Assembly (NCBI GenBank): GCA_026929865.2
Contig: CM049404.1
Span: 27,181,001-27,245,000 of the forward strand
From: Hyperoplus lanceolatus
Taxonomy: Eukaryota > Chordata > Actinopteri > Uranoscopiformes > Ammodytidae
DNA length: 64,000 nucleotides
Direction of reading: 5' to 3'
The position numbers were made by a program, and so were the translations under genes. The notes under the pieces were generated by a model. It searched no databases, was not told the DNA's origin, and worked only from the letters and a program-made list of their open reading frames with translations. Below, piece by piece: positions 12,201 to 35,700 of this stretch. How positions within the stretch are numbered: position 1 is the first letter of the stretch; the number at the start of each line of letters is the position of its first letter.

Positions 12201-13978
12201 TATGTTTGTATGTAAAATGAGCATTAGCTAAAAATGCAGTGATGCTGTACATTGGAGAATTGTAGTCCAAGTGGTAGCATCTGTCCCTATCAAATACACA
12301 TGAAATGAAACTGAAATAATAGATTAGCTTGACAGAACAGTAATAAATGTCCACACACAGTAAATAAAGGTAACTGATATTATACTGATCATCTTTTTTT
12401 ACTCTTTTCTGTGTTCGTCTTACCTTCAGTGATAACCACATTAACTGAAGTCATGATGTCAGCATACAGTTTGTCAATCCCAACCCAGTACACTCCAGCG
12501 TCATCAAATTGGAGATCTGTGACTTTGACATACAGCCCTCTCTTCCTTAAATCGATAACCTGAGCCCTGTGTGACTTTTTAGCGCCACCTTCTGAATCCA
12601 CCAACACATCACAGGTGTTCCTGGAGTCCCCTCGGCACCAGTACTTTTTACTGAACAGGAATTGCCCTGCGTCAAACTTGCAGAAAAGAATGAATTCGCT
12701 CCCAATACATGCTGTGATCTTCCTTCTATCACACTGGAGATTTAGGGTAGCTGAAATACAAGAGATACAAAACTGCTCATAGACACAGCAACAGGTTATT
12801 CCACAATTAAATCAATATTTAAGTAGATTTGAACCCTATTTCCAAAAAAAAAAAAAGATTTTATAAACTCTGCAAAACATGTACAAAAAAATGGGTTACA
12901 TGCAAAAGACCCAATGTAAATTCAAAGTACAAGGTAAATGTGCATCTGTAAGTAGTTTACACCAATACTACCGTAGTGTCCATGTAATCCAACATTTTTG
13001 TCAAGCAGTATCACAAACTTTACATACGTTTCACATTTGAGGTAAAGGCATTTAGGGGAGAGTGGCCTGAGTTGTGCCACTTTTTACTCAAAGTGATTTT
13101 AAAGTGAGGCCTTGACAGTAAAGTCTCCAACTCAATATTTCAGGGTGTTGTGCATCCCCGGCAACAATAACTTTGGATCTGAAATAATCTGTTTAAGAAA
13201 TATAGCTTTCGGAAAAAAAAGTTGTCTTGTGGCACAACTTGCCCCCGGTGTGGTGTAAGTTGTGCCACAAGAGAGAATACCATGGGGTAAATTGTGCCAT
13301 TAATATATATATATATATCATAAACTGTAATGCAAGATAAATCCATTAGACAATCACTTATTTAAGGTTTATTTTAAGTAAATAAAGTAAATATTTTACA
13401 AAGAATTGAAGGACAATTTTCTTAAACAAGGCCTAGCAGATCTAATGGTTTTACCTGCAAAGCTCACAAAGACAAAGTCACCATCATCATCATCTTTCTG
13501 GCCATCTGAACTCTTGTCAGTGGTGTCGTTAAGTGGAATGGAGATGTCAGTCTCTTCTGAGCTACTGTAGACAATCCCTTTCTTTTGGTGACCAGCGTAT
13601 ACAGCCATGCCAATTGGAATTAGAACATATATATGCATTACCTACTAGATATGTTTTTATTTATTTTTTGTTAATAACTACTACCTATTACCTACTACAT
13701 AGTTTTTTTGCATTATCTATTACATAGGTTTTTTTTAAAGTTTTTCTTTTTTTAGTAACTAATACATAGTTTTTGTTTTTTAGTAACTACTAGTTATGCA
13801 TTACTTAGTATATAGGTTTTTTAAAGAAAATAGTACTAATTACTAAAAAAAACATTTTCCAGAAGGAATAGGAAACAGTCTACCTTCTAGAAATGTTATG
13901 ACAAATGAAAAAGCGAATTGTGGTCATTAAGTTAGCCGACTCACCATGAAAAAGCAAAATCAAACACAGAGTCCTCAT
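9202..13978 (-). CDS. CD300/pIgR-like two-Ig-domain leukocyte receptor with arginine in the membrane segment
   Basis: Five coding exons join in frame to 333 residues: 13945-13978 (signal peptide start, MRTLCLILLFH), 12424-12750 (Ig V), 11704-12021 (second Ig), 9492-9654 (Thr/Ser/Pro stalk) and 9202-9361 (membrane and tail). The V domain has CD300-type features: B-strand Cys35, KYWC at 47-50, and a further Cys58 that would form the CD300/pIgR-type extra disulfide. The F strand reads DDAGVYWVGID, with Val101 where Cys is expected. The second domain keeps both cysteines (VRCGC and YYC) and its Trp. Residues about 282-304 form the membrane helix, with Arg290 inside it, followed by a short basic tail rich in Arg/Lys and no ITIM. 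By family logic this is an activating-type receptor that pairs with an adaptor such as DAP12 or FcR gamma (inference). The last-exon acceptor was chosen at 9362-9363 because only that one keeps the helix in frame. It stands head to head with ptpn22. Confidence 0.8.
9805..10880. mobile_element. ~1.07-kb palindromic fold-back element in an intron of the Ig receptor gene
   Basis: The left arm (about 9805-10315) and right arm (about 10390-10880) are reverse complements over roughly 500 bp, meeting at a short non-palindromic centre near 10320-10390. The arms share, in mirror image, gcaaa next to a gggggc/gccccc run, the catggagcgttgtaaaaggttg segment, and the segment around acattaaaacaa/ttgttttaatgt. 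The same short open frame appears in mirror image at 9959-10165 (minus) and 10513-10716 (plus), which shows how alike the arms are. No transposase is present. It is best read as a MITE/fold-back DNA element; target duplication not resolved. Confidence 0.85.
13050..13320. repeat. Unclassified interspersed repeat with repeated TTGTGCCA words
   Basis: In intron 1 of the Ig receptor gene. It starts near ttaggggagagtggcctgag and carries several copies of gttgtgcca and its complement tggcacaa in both orientations, ending near aaattgtgccattaa and a short (at)n run. The mirrored words suggest a decayed miniature element; no family assigned. Confidence 0.45.
13640..13850. repeat. AT-rich imperfect tandem repeat
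   Basis: Repeated words of the type tacctactacatagttttt and tagtaactactag recur with irregular spacing. Low-complexity intronic DNA in intron 1 of the Ig receptor gene. Confidence 0.6.
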
Positions 13979-14975
13979 GTTGATGTTAAATACGTGTGAA
14001 CAAACCAAACAAGACCCAACAATAATTGACACTCAGGAAGCTGCAGAGGTGGACGGTGGTGTTTTGTAGCTCCCTGGAGGTGCATTGTGGGTTACAGAGA
14101 TGCATCCGCTCGCCTTAACAACATTATACAACATGCTGTAGGCCACATTTATTCAGGTCATATTCAATGCCCTTTGACATATGTCAAAACTGCATTTTTT
14201 GATATAGCAACACACTTTACCTTGACTTGTTCATCCACCACCCTAAGCTATCTGAATAATAATTTCTCTTTATCACTTGGATTCTACGGCTGTTTATCTA
14301 TTTGCAATATCAGACTTAGATCTATCCAATGATAGTTTTGACAATAAACATAAACCACGTTCACAAGCCACTGAGTAAATTGAACCACCCTAACACCAAA
14401 CTGTGTTAGTTCACAAAAAAATCCACTAGAGGTCACCATGCTACTGATGTATTGTCCAACACCTGCTGAATGCAGGGTGCAATGCATTACTGTCCTTATC
14501 ATGTCATGTATTCAAAATGGCATTCTTTCGCCATGTGTAACCGTGGCCGAATGGGTTGCTTCCTCTCACGTGAACTGCACGCCAACTTCTCTGGTAAGCC
14601 TGTTCTCAGTGTGATTAACTTACCATTTCCACACTGGTATTTCATATGTGGTATGGCATTGTAGGCCTACTATATTTAAAAAAGGGAAGTCTTATTCAGA
14701 GGGACTTAAAATGCCCATAGTTCCCTAGAAACAGAGCTCTCCCCATTTCTCTTTAAAGCCTACTCAGTGAACTTAGAAACTGGACAGTTTACCAACTAAA
14801 CAAATCACAGGCAGTTGATTTATTTGAGTTACCACTATGAGGTGGTTTACCAAAAACACAAATGGCTACTGTGGACGTACAGAATAGCTATACATGGTCA
14901 CCTATAAGAGAGTTGAATGTGTTGCTTACTAATAGCTGTGTCAGAACATCAGGATTTTCAAGATTCTCATAAGCC

Positions 14976-15006
<31 letters not shown>

Positions 15007-15019
15007 TGTCTCTCTCTCT

Positions 15020-15050
<31 letters not shown>

Positions 15051-15610
15051 TCACCACTCCCTCTGCCTCCATCCCTTGCCACATCCCTCCTCCACTGCTC
15101 TCATGTGTCCTGAATGTGGTCCAACAGGCTAGACTGCCTGCAACAGCTGTTCTCAACCTTCTTCTTATACGCATGAAAAAAGCGTGGGCCCCACTCTCTT
15201 GTCAGTGGGTGTTTCCAGTCTGTTCCCTCTGCCACACACTGACTAACATATCATGCAATCAAAGAGCCGGGTGACTTTAGGACCCAGTGACAGAGACACC
15301 CAGGGGTGGGGGGGGGGGGGGGGGGTGTGGTAATATTTTTTAATCAGACCACAGAACCTGTTAGCTTACTCTTGCTTCCTCTAAGACAGTTCACAGGTTC
15401 CCCTCACAATAGTTCCTTGATGTGACAGTTGCAACAGAGAAGTGCTCTGTGCAGCAGCAGCAGCTATTCAGAGAAGTCGCCTCCGCGCCTTGAAGCCAGG
15501 CACTTTTTTTTAAAAGCGACCCATCATCCATGACCCGAAGATGAGGACCTTTGTGTCCTCCTGACATGCCTGTGGAAGGGGGCCCTATCCCAGGCAAGTG
15601 ACAGCCAGCC
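13979..15610. other. Divergent intergenic region between the Ig receptor gene and ptpn22
   Basis: About 1.6 kb separates the two start codons, which face away from each other. It contains the 5' UTRs and presumably both promoters, a (TC)n microsatellite at 14977-15051 and a poly-G run at about 15305-15325. No TATA box or CpG-dense block is obvious, and no further exon is seen. Confidence 0.6.
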
Positions 15611-28620
<13,010 letters not shown>

Positions 28621-29400
28621 AGCAGTCAGCCCTCATTTATAATAGACAAAACTGACTTGTTCTTCTAATGACCACCTTCCTGATATATATTGCATCGCTA
28701 AAGGACAATTGGAGGTTGGAGTATCCTTTTAAAGATACTGTGAAAGAGCCCATACAGTGGACCTGGAGGGCACTAAAGGCCACTTCTCTTGTCCGGCACA
28801 GGGGCACACAGCGGCACCCATTGCAGAGAGACAGTGCAAGTGCCTTGCTCTGACTCATTTTTGTACTGTAAATCCACATAGGTTGATTGTTATTACTGAT
28901 CACCGCCTCCTTGAACAAGATGAACAGCCACCTGGGCACTTTAAATGTCTGTTCAAAAAAACTCTTTAATCATTTGTTCGGAGGAGAGGGCACTTAGCAG
29001 TGAGAAGTTTTCCAGCTTCAGGCAACGCTGTTAAACTTAGTGTGTGAGGAATATATTAATAATATAATATATACATAGTTGTGTATGTGTGTGAGTGTTT
29101 GTGCTTTTGGAATGAAATGAGAAAACGGTATAACATTGCATCTGGTTCATAACTTTTTTCTAAAAAACACAACAATAGACTTTTACATTATTCATTGTAC
29201 CATGCGTGTTTCTATGCAATAATTCACACATCTATAGTTGTTAAAATGATTTTCTAGGGATCGTCGACATCTTGATATCTTGGGAGAGTGAATGTAATGC
29301 GTATTGAATATGCATATGATGCAACTGTGCAGTTAAACTGTGTTACATACACTGGGTACACAGAAAATTATTTATTAAAAAAAATATATAAAGTCTATGT
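28621..29400 (+). other. Probable 3' UTR of ptpn22
   Basis: Unique AT-rich sequence after the stop codon. An ATTAAA at about 29373 is a plausible variant polyadenylation signal. No other gene is seen. Extent inferred. Confidence 0.5.
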
Positions 29401-29627
29401 CTAAGTCATTGTGCTTTTATCCTTTTTTTCTACATAACAAGATATAAGAATAATGTTCGGTAGCAGAATTCTTCTGTCTGTAACTTATCAGCCGATACAT
29501 TGACAAACAGCGTTCAAAACGTCTCTCTACACTATAACAACAGCCATCATTCGCTATAGAACACAGATCATCACACCAAATATGACAAAAAGACGGTTTA
29601 TTTCTATATTTCAACTTCAGTCAAGAC

Positions 29628-30716
29628 CAGTGTTGGGAATAACGCCGTTTAAAATAACGGCGTTAGGTAACGCCGTTCTTTTTTCAGTAACGGGGTAATC
29701 TAACTAATTACTTTTTCCGTCGTTACAACGCCGTTATCGTTACTGAACGTTAAATGCGGTGCGTTACTATGAATTGATTGAATAAACTGTGTAATCCGAA
29801 CGCACCCCTGGCTCCATACTGCTAGTGAGGAGACCGGTGTGTTTTAAGTTGTGTTTTATTCAGTGTGGATGACATTATAACTGTCAGTTAGCGCCGTCAC
29901 GTCAGTCAGCCGGAGCGCCTGTTTAGTGAAGTTTCTTTTTCTTTTTCTCTCTGTTGTGTGAGCCTGCACTTTGCCGCAGTAATTACCTATCAATCCACGG
30001 TCGAAACGTGCCCTCCCTGAGTTTGTTTGCATCGCCCTTGTGAGTAAGTGCATGGAGTTTTCCCATCTCTATAAGTTATAATTTATGCACGTTATTAAAC
30101 GGCCGCGATTCGCCGGTTGAAACAGCTGTTTAGCGTGTCATCACAAGCCGAATATTGCTACTGTTCTTTTCCTGGGATCTGTATGCTGCTGTGCATGTTA
30201 AAGAAGGAAATAAACATAGGATAAATCCTTACTCCTCCTCTCATCGTCTCATGCTTCATAGTCTGACGTTTTTGGCCTTAAGTAGTGTTTTATTATTTAG
30301 GCTACTATAGTGGTTTTAGCCGACACCCCTGAAGTGAATCCAGTGATATAGCAGATCAGCACGGTACATTCAGCAGTTTCCTCGACTACTTTTGTTGAGA
30401 ACAAAATACTTGAAGTGCAGGATAAACCTCTTGCTGTCTATTGATGTGCAATACACATTGAAGGTTATGTAGCCTACAAGTTGGCCTGCCTGTTTGTTCT
30501 ACTCATTTCAACTGACTTGTGAAAACTGCTCAGAAAAATCAATTTTTTTGACATATAGCAACTTTTTTTTACAGTAGGCTAACGCAAATAGTTACTTTCC
30601 CTGGTAACTAATTACTTCTATTATAAAGTAATTCAGTTACTAACTCAGTTAGTTTTTGGAACAAGTAGTGAGTAACTATAACTAATTACTTTTTTAAAGT
30701 AACGTTCCCAACACTG
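29628..30716. mobile_element. Non-autonomous hAT-superfamily DNA transposon with perfect 8-bp target duplication
   Basis: 1089 bp with inverted ends cagtgttgggaa at the left and, reverse-complemented, cagtgttgggaacgtta at the right. It is flanked by identical 8-mers GTCAAGAC at 29620-29627 and 30717-30724. An 8-bp duplication with CAGTG termini is diagnostic of hAT. The interior encodes no recognisable transposase. It sits in the gap between the convergent ptpn22 and rsbn1. Confidence 0.93.
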
Positions 30717-31921
30717 GTCAAGACCCTATGACATATTTCCATTCTGCTTCCTGAATAGGATCTAGTATGTATGGAAGGCATTATTCCCAAACTCACCGTG
30801 ACGTATAAGCTGCTTGCTTCCATGTGACATGCATATGTAGACATCAAAAAGCAACAATTTTTATAAATGGAAACAAGTAAACATAAACAATATGATAGAT
30901 TAAATCAGGCTAAACAGTACACAGTACAAGGCACTAAGACAAAGTCAACGGGAGAGCAAAGGCAGCATCCCTACATTAATTCTTCTACAGACCACTGCTG
31001 GTTGACCACTACAGAACCACAGATGAAAAACTTTGGGTGACACACCACGTTCAAAGTGATATTTTAGGACAAGTCATTTTAAAAGAAACACAGAATCCGT
31101 ATAGGATAATTTTTTGGAAGCATCTCATTATTTCAGATTTTGCTACACTATAAAAAAAAAACTGTATGAATCCACACATTTAAGCTCAGAAAGGTGCACA
31201 CAACCACAGTGACCCTCCATCAACATAGTGACATTTCCAGCAAAAAACTAAAAAAGTTGAGGGTGAATTGAAAATCAATTACAAGATTAACAGCTATTCA
31301 CGTAGCCCCAGCTATGAACATAATATTTACATACCAAACTCCGAAGACATACTCCACACCTGAAATAAGATAGGGACAATTATTGCTCAGTGCAATAGCC
31401 ATTCATTCCTTTGTCATTTGGACACGCTCCTATAATTAGGTAATATTCATAAATATCAACCACAACACATCGGTCGCAGGTTAAGCTCAATATTAAGATA
31501 AATAGAATATCAAAAAAACAGTATCAACAGTAAGAAAAAGTGGCATAGTATAAAATGGCTTTTAAATAAAGCATTGTGTAAACTGCAACTTATAAAGCTA
31601 ACAAAATAAAGAGTTTAGGTGTTTGTAGCATAATTAGATCATTATATTCCACTAAGGAAACTACATTCATTTTAAATATTTACTTTTTCCACACAAAAAA
31701 AAAACACTACTTATCTCGATTATCATTATGTTCACTTGCTGTGACCAATCAGGAAATCCTATATGTGCCGTGCTTTTGATTCAAGTGACAAAGGCCCAGT
31801 TTTGTGAAAAACTCCTCGTACCGTATCTTCTGGATAAGTTTAGTCTACATGCCTCTGTCACTGAAATGAATAAAACGATTCTGGTATAATATCAGTAGCA
31901 TGTGTACAGAGTAATCATGTA

Positions 31922-32234
31922 TTAAAAGAATACTTCACCCATACGGAACCGGCGTTCTATCATTATAAAATCACTATTATAATATAATGAATGAGGTTTT
32001 TCTTCCCTCAGTCTTCCCTAAGTCTTCCCTTGGCCCAGCTGTCCTGTTAATCCTAACCCTTACTGTGATGTCACAAGAAGGAAACTGTAGGGTTAGACAG
32101 TGAGACCATAAAACATTCTTTCTGCCTTTTCTCAGGCTAGGATGATCCGATTGAATTTTTTTGCACATTTATACTAAATAGGATCTCAGAGTTCAATACA
32201 CCTTCATATTCCAATTGGTGAAGTAGGCCTTTAA
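31922..32234. mobile_element. TTAA-flanked MITE (family shared with 59430-59659)
   Basis: Bounded by TTAA at 31922-31925 and 32231-32234. Ends read aagaatacttcaccc at the left and, from the right, aggcctacttcacc. The interior (cttccctcagtcttccc through gatctcagagttcaatacac) closely matches 59430-59650. 313 bp, non-coding. Confidence 0.85.
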
Positions 32235-32581
32235 GTATGTTAACAATCTTTCAATCTGCAATCGAGAAACTCTCAAAAACTGAAATGAAATAATTCTGCC
32301 AAAAAAAAAACAGCTGAGCCATTAACATAAATAATAATTTCTTAAAAAATGACACACCTTTTAAAAGTGACAGTAGAGAGTTCTAGTTTAGGTGCTACAC
32401 AAAATGTCTCACACAGTCCCATTGAAGAGTACACTTTGGCTGAAAAAAAACAAAGAAACACCTCGGGAAATTTTAACCGAGAAAGATTTTTAAAAGCTTG
32501 GAGCGCTATAAAAGACTTACTGATCGACACAGAAATGTCAGTTTTAGTCTATGATTCCTTTACATACAACAGTATAGTATT

Positions 32582-32664
32582 GTGTGTGTGTGTTTGTTTG
32601 TTTGTTTGTGAGTGTGAGTGTGAGTGTGAGTGTGAGTGTGAGTGTGAGTGTGAGTGTGAGTGTG

Positions 32665-32695
<31 letters not shown>
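32582..32695. repeat. (GAGTGT)n hexanucleotide and (TG)n microsatellite
   Basis: About eleven gagtgt units flanked by tg runs, just beyond the rsbn1 stop codon and probably within its 3' UTR. Confidence 0.97.
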
Positions 32696-32717
32696 TTGTA
32701 TTTGGCTTGTGTGCGGA

Positions 32718-35700
32718 TCATTTATGGAACTCTGCAGTCCGGCCGAGTACTTTCGGCAGAGTGAACTCTCTTGAAGGTGTACATCCAGGGTGGATGGAAT
32801 AGTTGGGATGCTCCCGGTACATTGGGGGCAAGTGAGCAGATCTGGTGGGCTGTGGAGGGGCTGGCTGAGGCTCTTGTGCGGGCGTGGCTGGCCTCTGGAA
32901 CTCTGGTTCTTCAGTCATGGCCACACCTCCCCCACCCTGGATGTTGTCTCCCCCTTGTGGATGTGCCCGGGGGGTGATGGTGTCATCGGGCCTGGCAGGG
33001 GAGGAGAGAGACACCCTGCACCCTGAGGTGGGGCTGACATCGCTGGGTCGTACCTCTGGATTGTACTGCTTGAGGCGGATGTGCCAGGCCAGGCTGCACA
33101 CCGCCGACACCGTCTTGAACTGGTGGATGACGTTCCTGGGGATGAAGTAAATGTCGTCGTGGCAGAGCTGGGCGCGGATGTAGCGGATGCCCTCCCTCCT
33201 CAGCTGGTTGAGCTTGGCGTCGTCCACCCACTGAACACACTGCAGGAAGATTTCACAATAAGTACGTCTACATGTACAGTAAAGTAGAGCTAATGTTATA
33301 TTTTGATTAAGCCATCCAATTGGACAACTGTCCTTGTCCCGGTATAGCTACAATCTGAGTTTAAGAAATTTCGATTTAGAACAATTTCAGTCGGGACCTA
33401 CACAATAAATCGATTTTCTCAAACGTGTAAAAGTGTGGTTCAATGTTTAGATCAGCAGTAGGCCTATAGCAGGATATACTAAATACAGGATAATTAATCC
33501 AGTTTGACACACACCCTAATGAATTCTATAGTTCAGTTCAAACCTGAGACACTGGGGGCTCATAGAGGTCCAGCTGCAGCCTCTGGACGACATCATTGAA
33601 GTCCCCGGCTTGGAAGCACACCACGTCTTTGGTGATCCGAGGTCGGTTATTCCTGGAGAAGAATACAACAAAAATAAAGCATTAAACCCACAGAATGTTC
33701 AATCTTCCATCTTTATCACATACCTTTGCATAATTTCGACATTCATTAAAGCCGTTCACCATTCTCCAAAGTGCACTGCCTTCAGGACCCCCACAGCAGC
33801 CGTGCTCTGCCAGTCAAAACTCTGTCCCACGTGGTCAGCATGAGCCTTAGTCCGGTCCTCAAACAGAACCTCTCTGGGCTCACTGGCCCTCGGCAGGTAG
33901 TGGAGGTTCTTTATCTCATTCATAGACCTAGACAAAAAGAGATGGGAGGGTATTGGGAAACGTTTTTAAATCTCAGAATCACAAATGTTAGACCATATAC
34001 TGTATTCCCATGACAATTATTTTTCTGTCACATTAGTATTGAGCTGTGTTGATATATTTCTGTCACCTGCGTCTTTTGAAAGGCGACTTGGGCATGTCGG
34101 CGGTGGGAACCATTTGTTCCCCCGGTCTCACCCACATGATGGGCCCGTCATCACTCTGAGAGCGACAGTCCAGCTGCAGACTGGAGAGGCGGCCCCAAGG
34201 GAGGGTCAACTGTGACACACACACAGACAGAGACATTTTAGATGAACAGTATTAAAAGGAAGCGAGAAAGGAGGAAGGAAGGAGAATATAGATTTCACTG
34301 ATGTTAATGGTGCTTCTTTATCATTCTTAGTGGCTTGATACAATATGATGTAATTTTGTATTATTTAAAATAGTCTGTTTATTTGATCCCATTTGATTTT
34401 ACTATTTTTTATGGTAAAAACTGAAGGTAGGACTTGACAAGCCCCAGATTATTTCTATTATTTTCGTACCCATCTGTGTTATGTTGAAATTGATCTTTTA
34501 AATTTAAATACAAATTTAAATTGCTCGAAATAAAGATTTCATTTGTTGATTAAAAAATATGCGAGCCAATCTGAAAGCTAGATCCCACTTAACCTGATTT
34601 TGCATAGTTTTTCTTTAGCCAATACACCCCGTATGTTGCTGAAACAAATGGGCAATGGCTTGTGCTAGAAATTCTGAGACACTATGTCTGTGATATAACT
34701 GATGAATACAATAATTACATACTGTTGTTGATTCACTTTATGTTTACATAATTGTTATGGAAAGGGCAGCAGATGGAACAGATGTTGCAGCAGTAACAAT
34801 GCAACAGCAGTGCAGTTGTAATGGAGAATGTAACTTGTACTTCCTAATAAGCTCGCCTGAGAGAAACATTGTTCAGCATATTAAGTGTGACCTAGAGGAG
34901 GATACGCACAGGTGGCACTGTGATGTTAAGTCCTACAATCAGGTGACGGTAAAAAAAAAAATACAACAACATATTGCTCCTGCTGTGACTGTTGTAGCAT
35001 GCCTACATTAAAAAAAAAAAAATCTGTGTGCTTGTGTACAGGCTGGTGGAGAAATAATTGTCAAAATGCATTTCGCTCTGACCTTAAGAAAGGGTGACTC
35101 CTCCAACATGTCAAGGAACTCTGGGAAAAAGTCTCCAACCTCTTCATCCACGGCTCCCACCAAACTGATCTGCCTCATGGGTCCAGACCGGTAGGTTCCA
35201 CAACAGTACGTCCGACTCACCTAGGACCATGGAAACAGCTTGTGTCAGTGTGTCGTACTCAATACAGTGTACTCACTAGGATACAGTTTTTCCATTTAGA
35301 ATATAACATTTTGTTTTTGGTTTATATGTACTGTATGTTAAAAATATTAAAAACCTGCGTAGATGTAGTAGTCTCTCAAATGGGGCACAGCTCTTTAAGT
35401 TGTTCAACTATGCATCAGTCTCTGTAGATATACAGTATGCAGTAATTGCTAATTCTATACAGAAACATCCTCACTTCTTTGAGTGATATGTTCTTCTTTG
35501 TCTTGAGCAAAACAACAGCTTGCATGCTTAGAAGTGTGTATAGCAGAGAAGATGCAGACCATGGTGTAAGTAACCTACAATCATTGAAGCAAAAGGTTCT
35601 GAGGTGTCATGAGTCTGCAAAACGTTCATATTTTGTGATAACATGTTTTCTATCCAAATACCTACAGTGTGCATTGTTATGCAGTAGATACAACAAAACA

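Larger units (their letters stand above)
30725..32717 (-). other. Probable 3' UTR of rsbn1 and intergenic DNA
   Basis: No exon-like segment. The part next to the rsbn1 stop should be its 3' UTR, but no decisive polyadenylation signal was picked. It contains the TTAA element at 31922-32234 and the repeat at 32582-32695. Confidence 0.45.
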
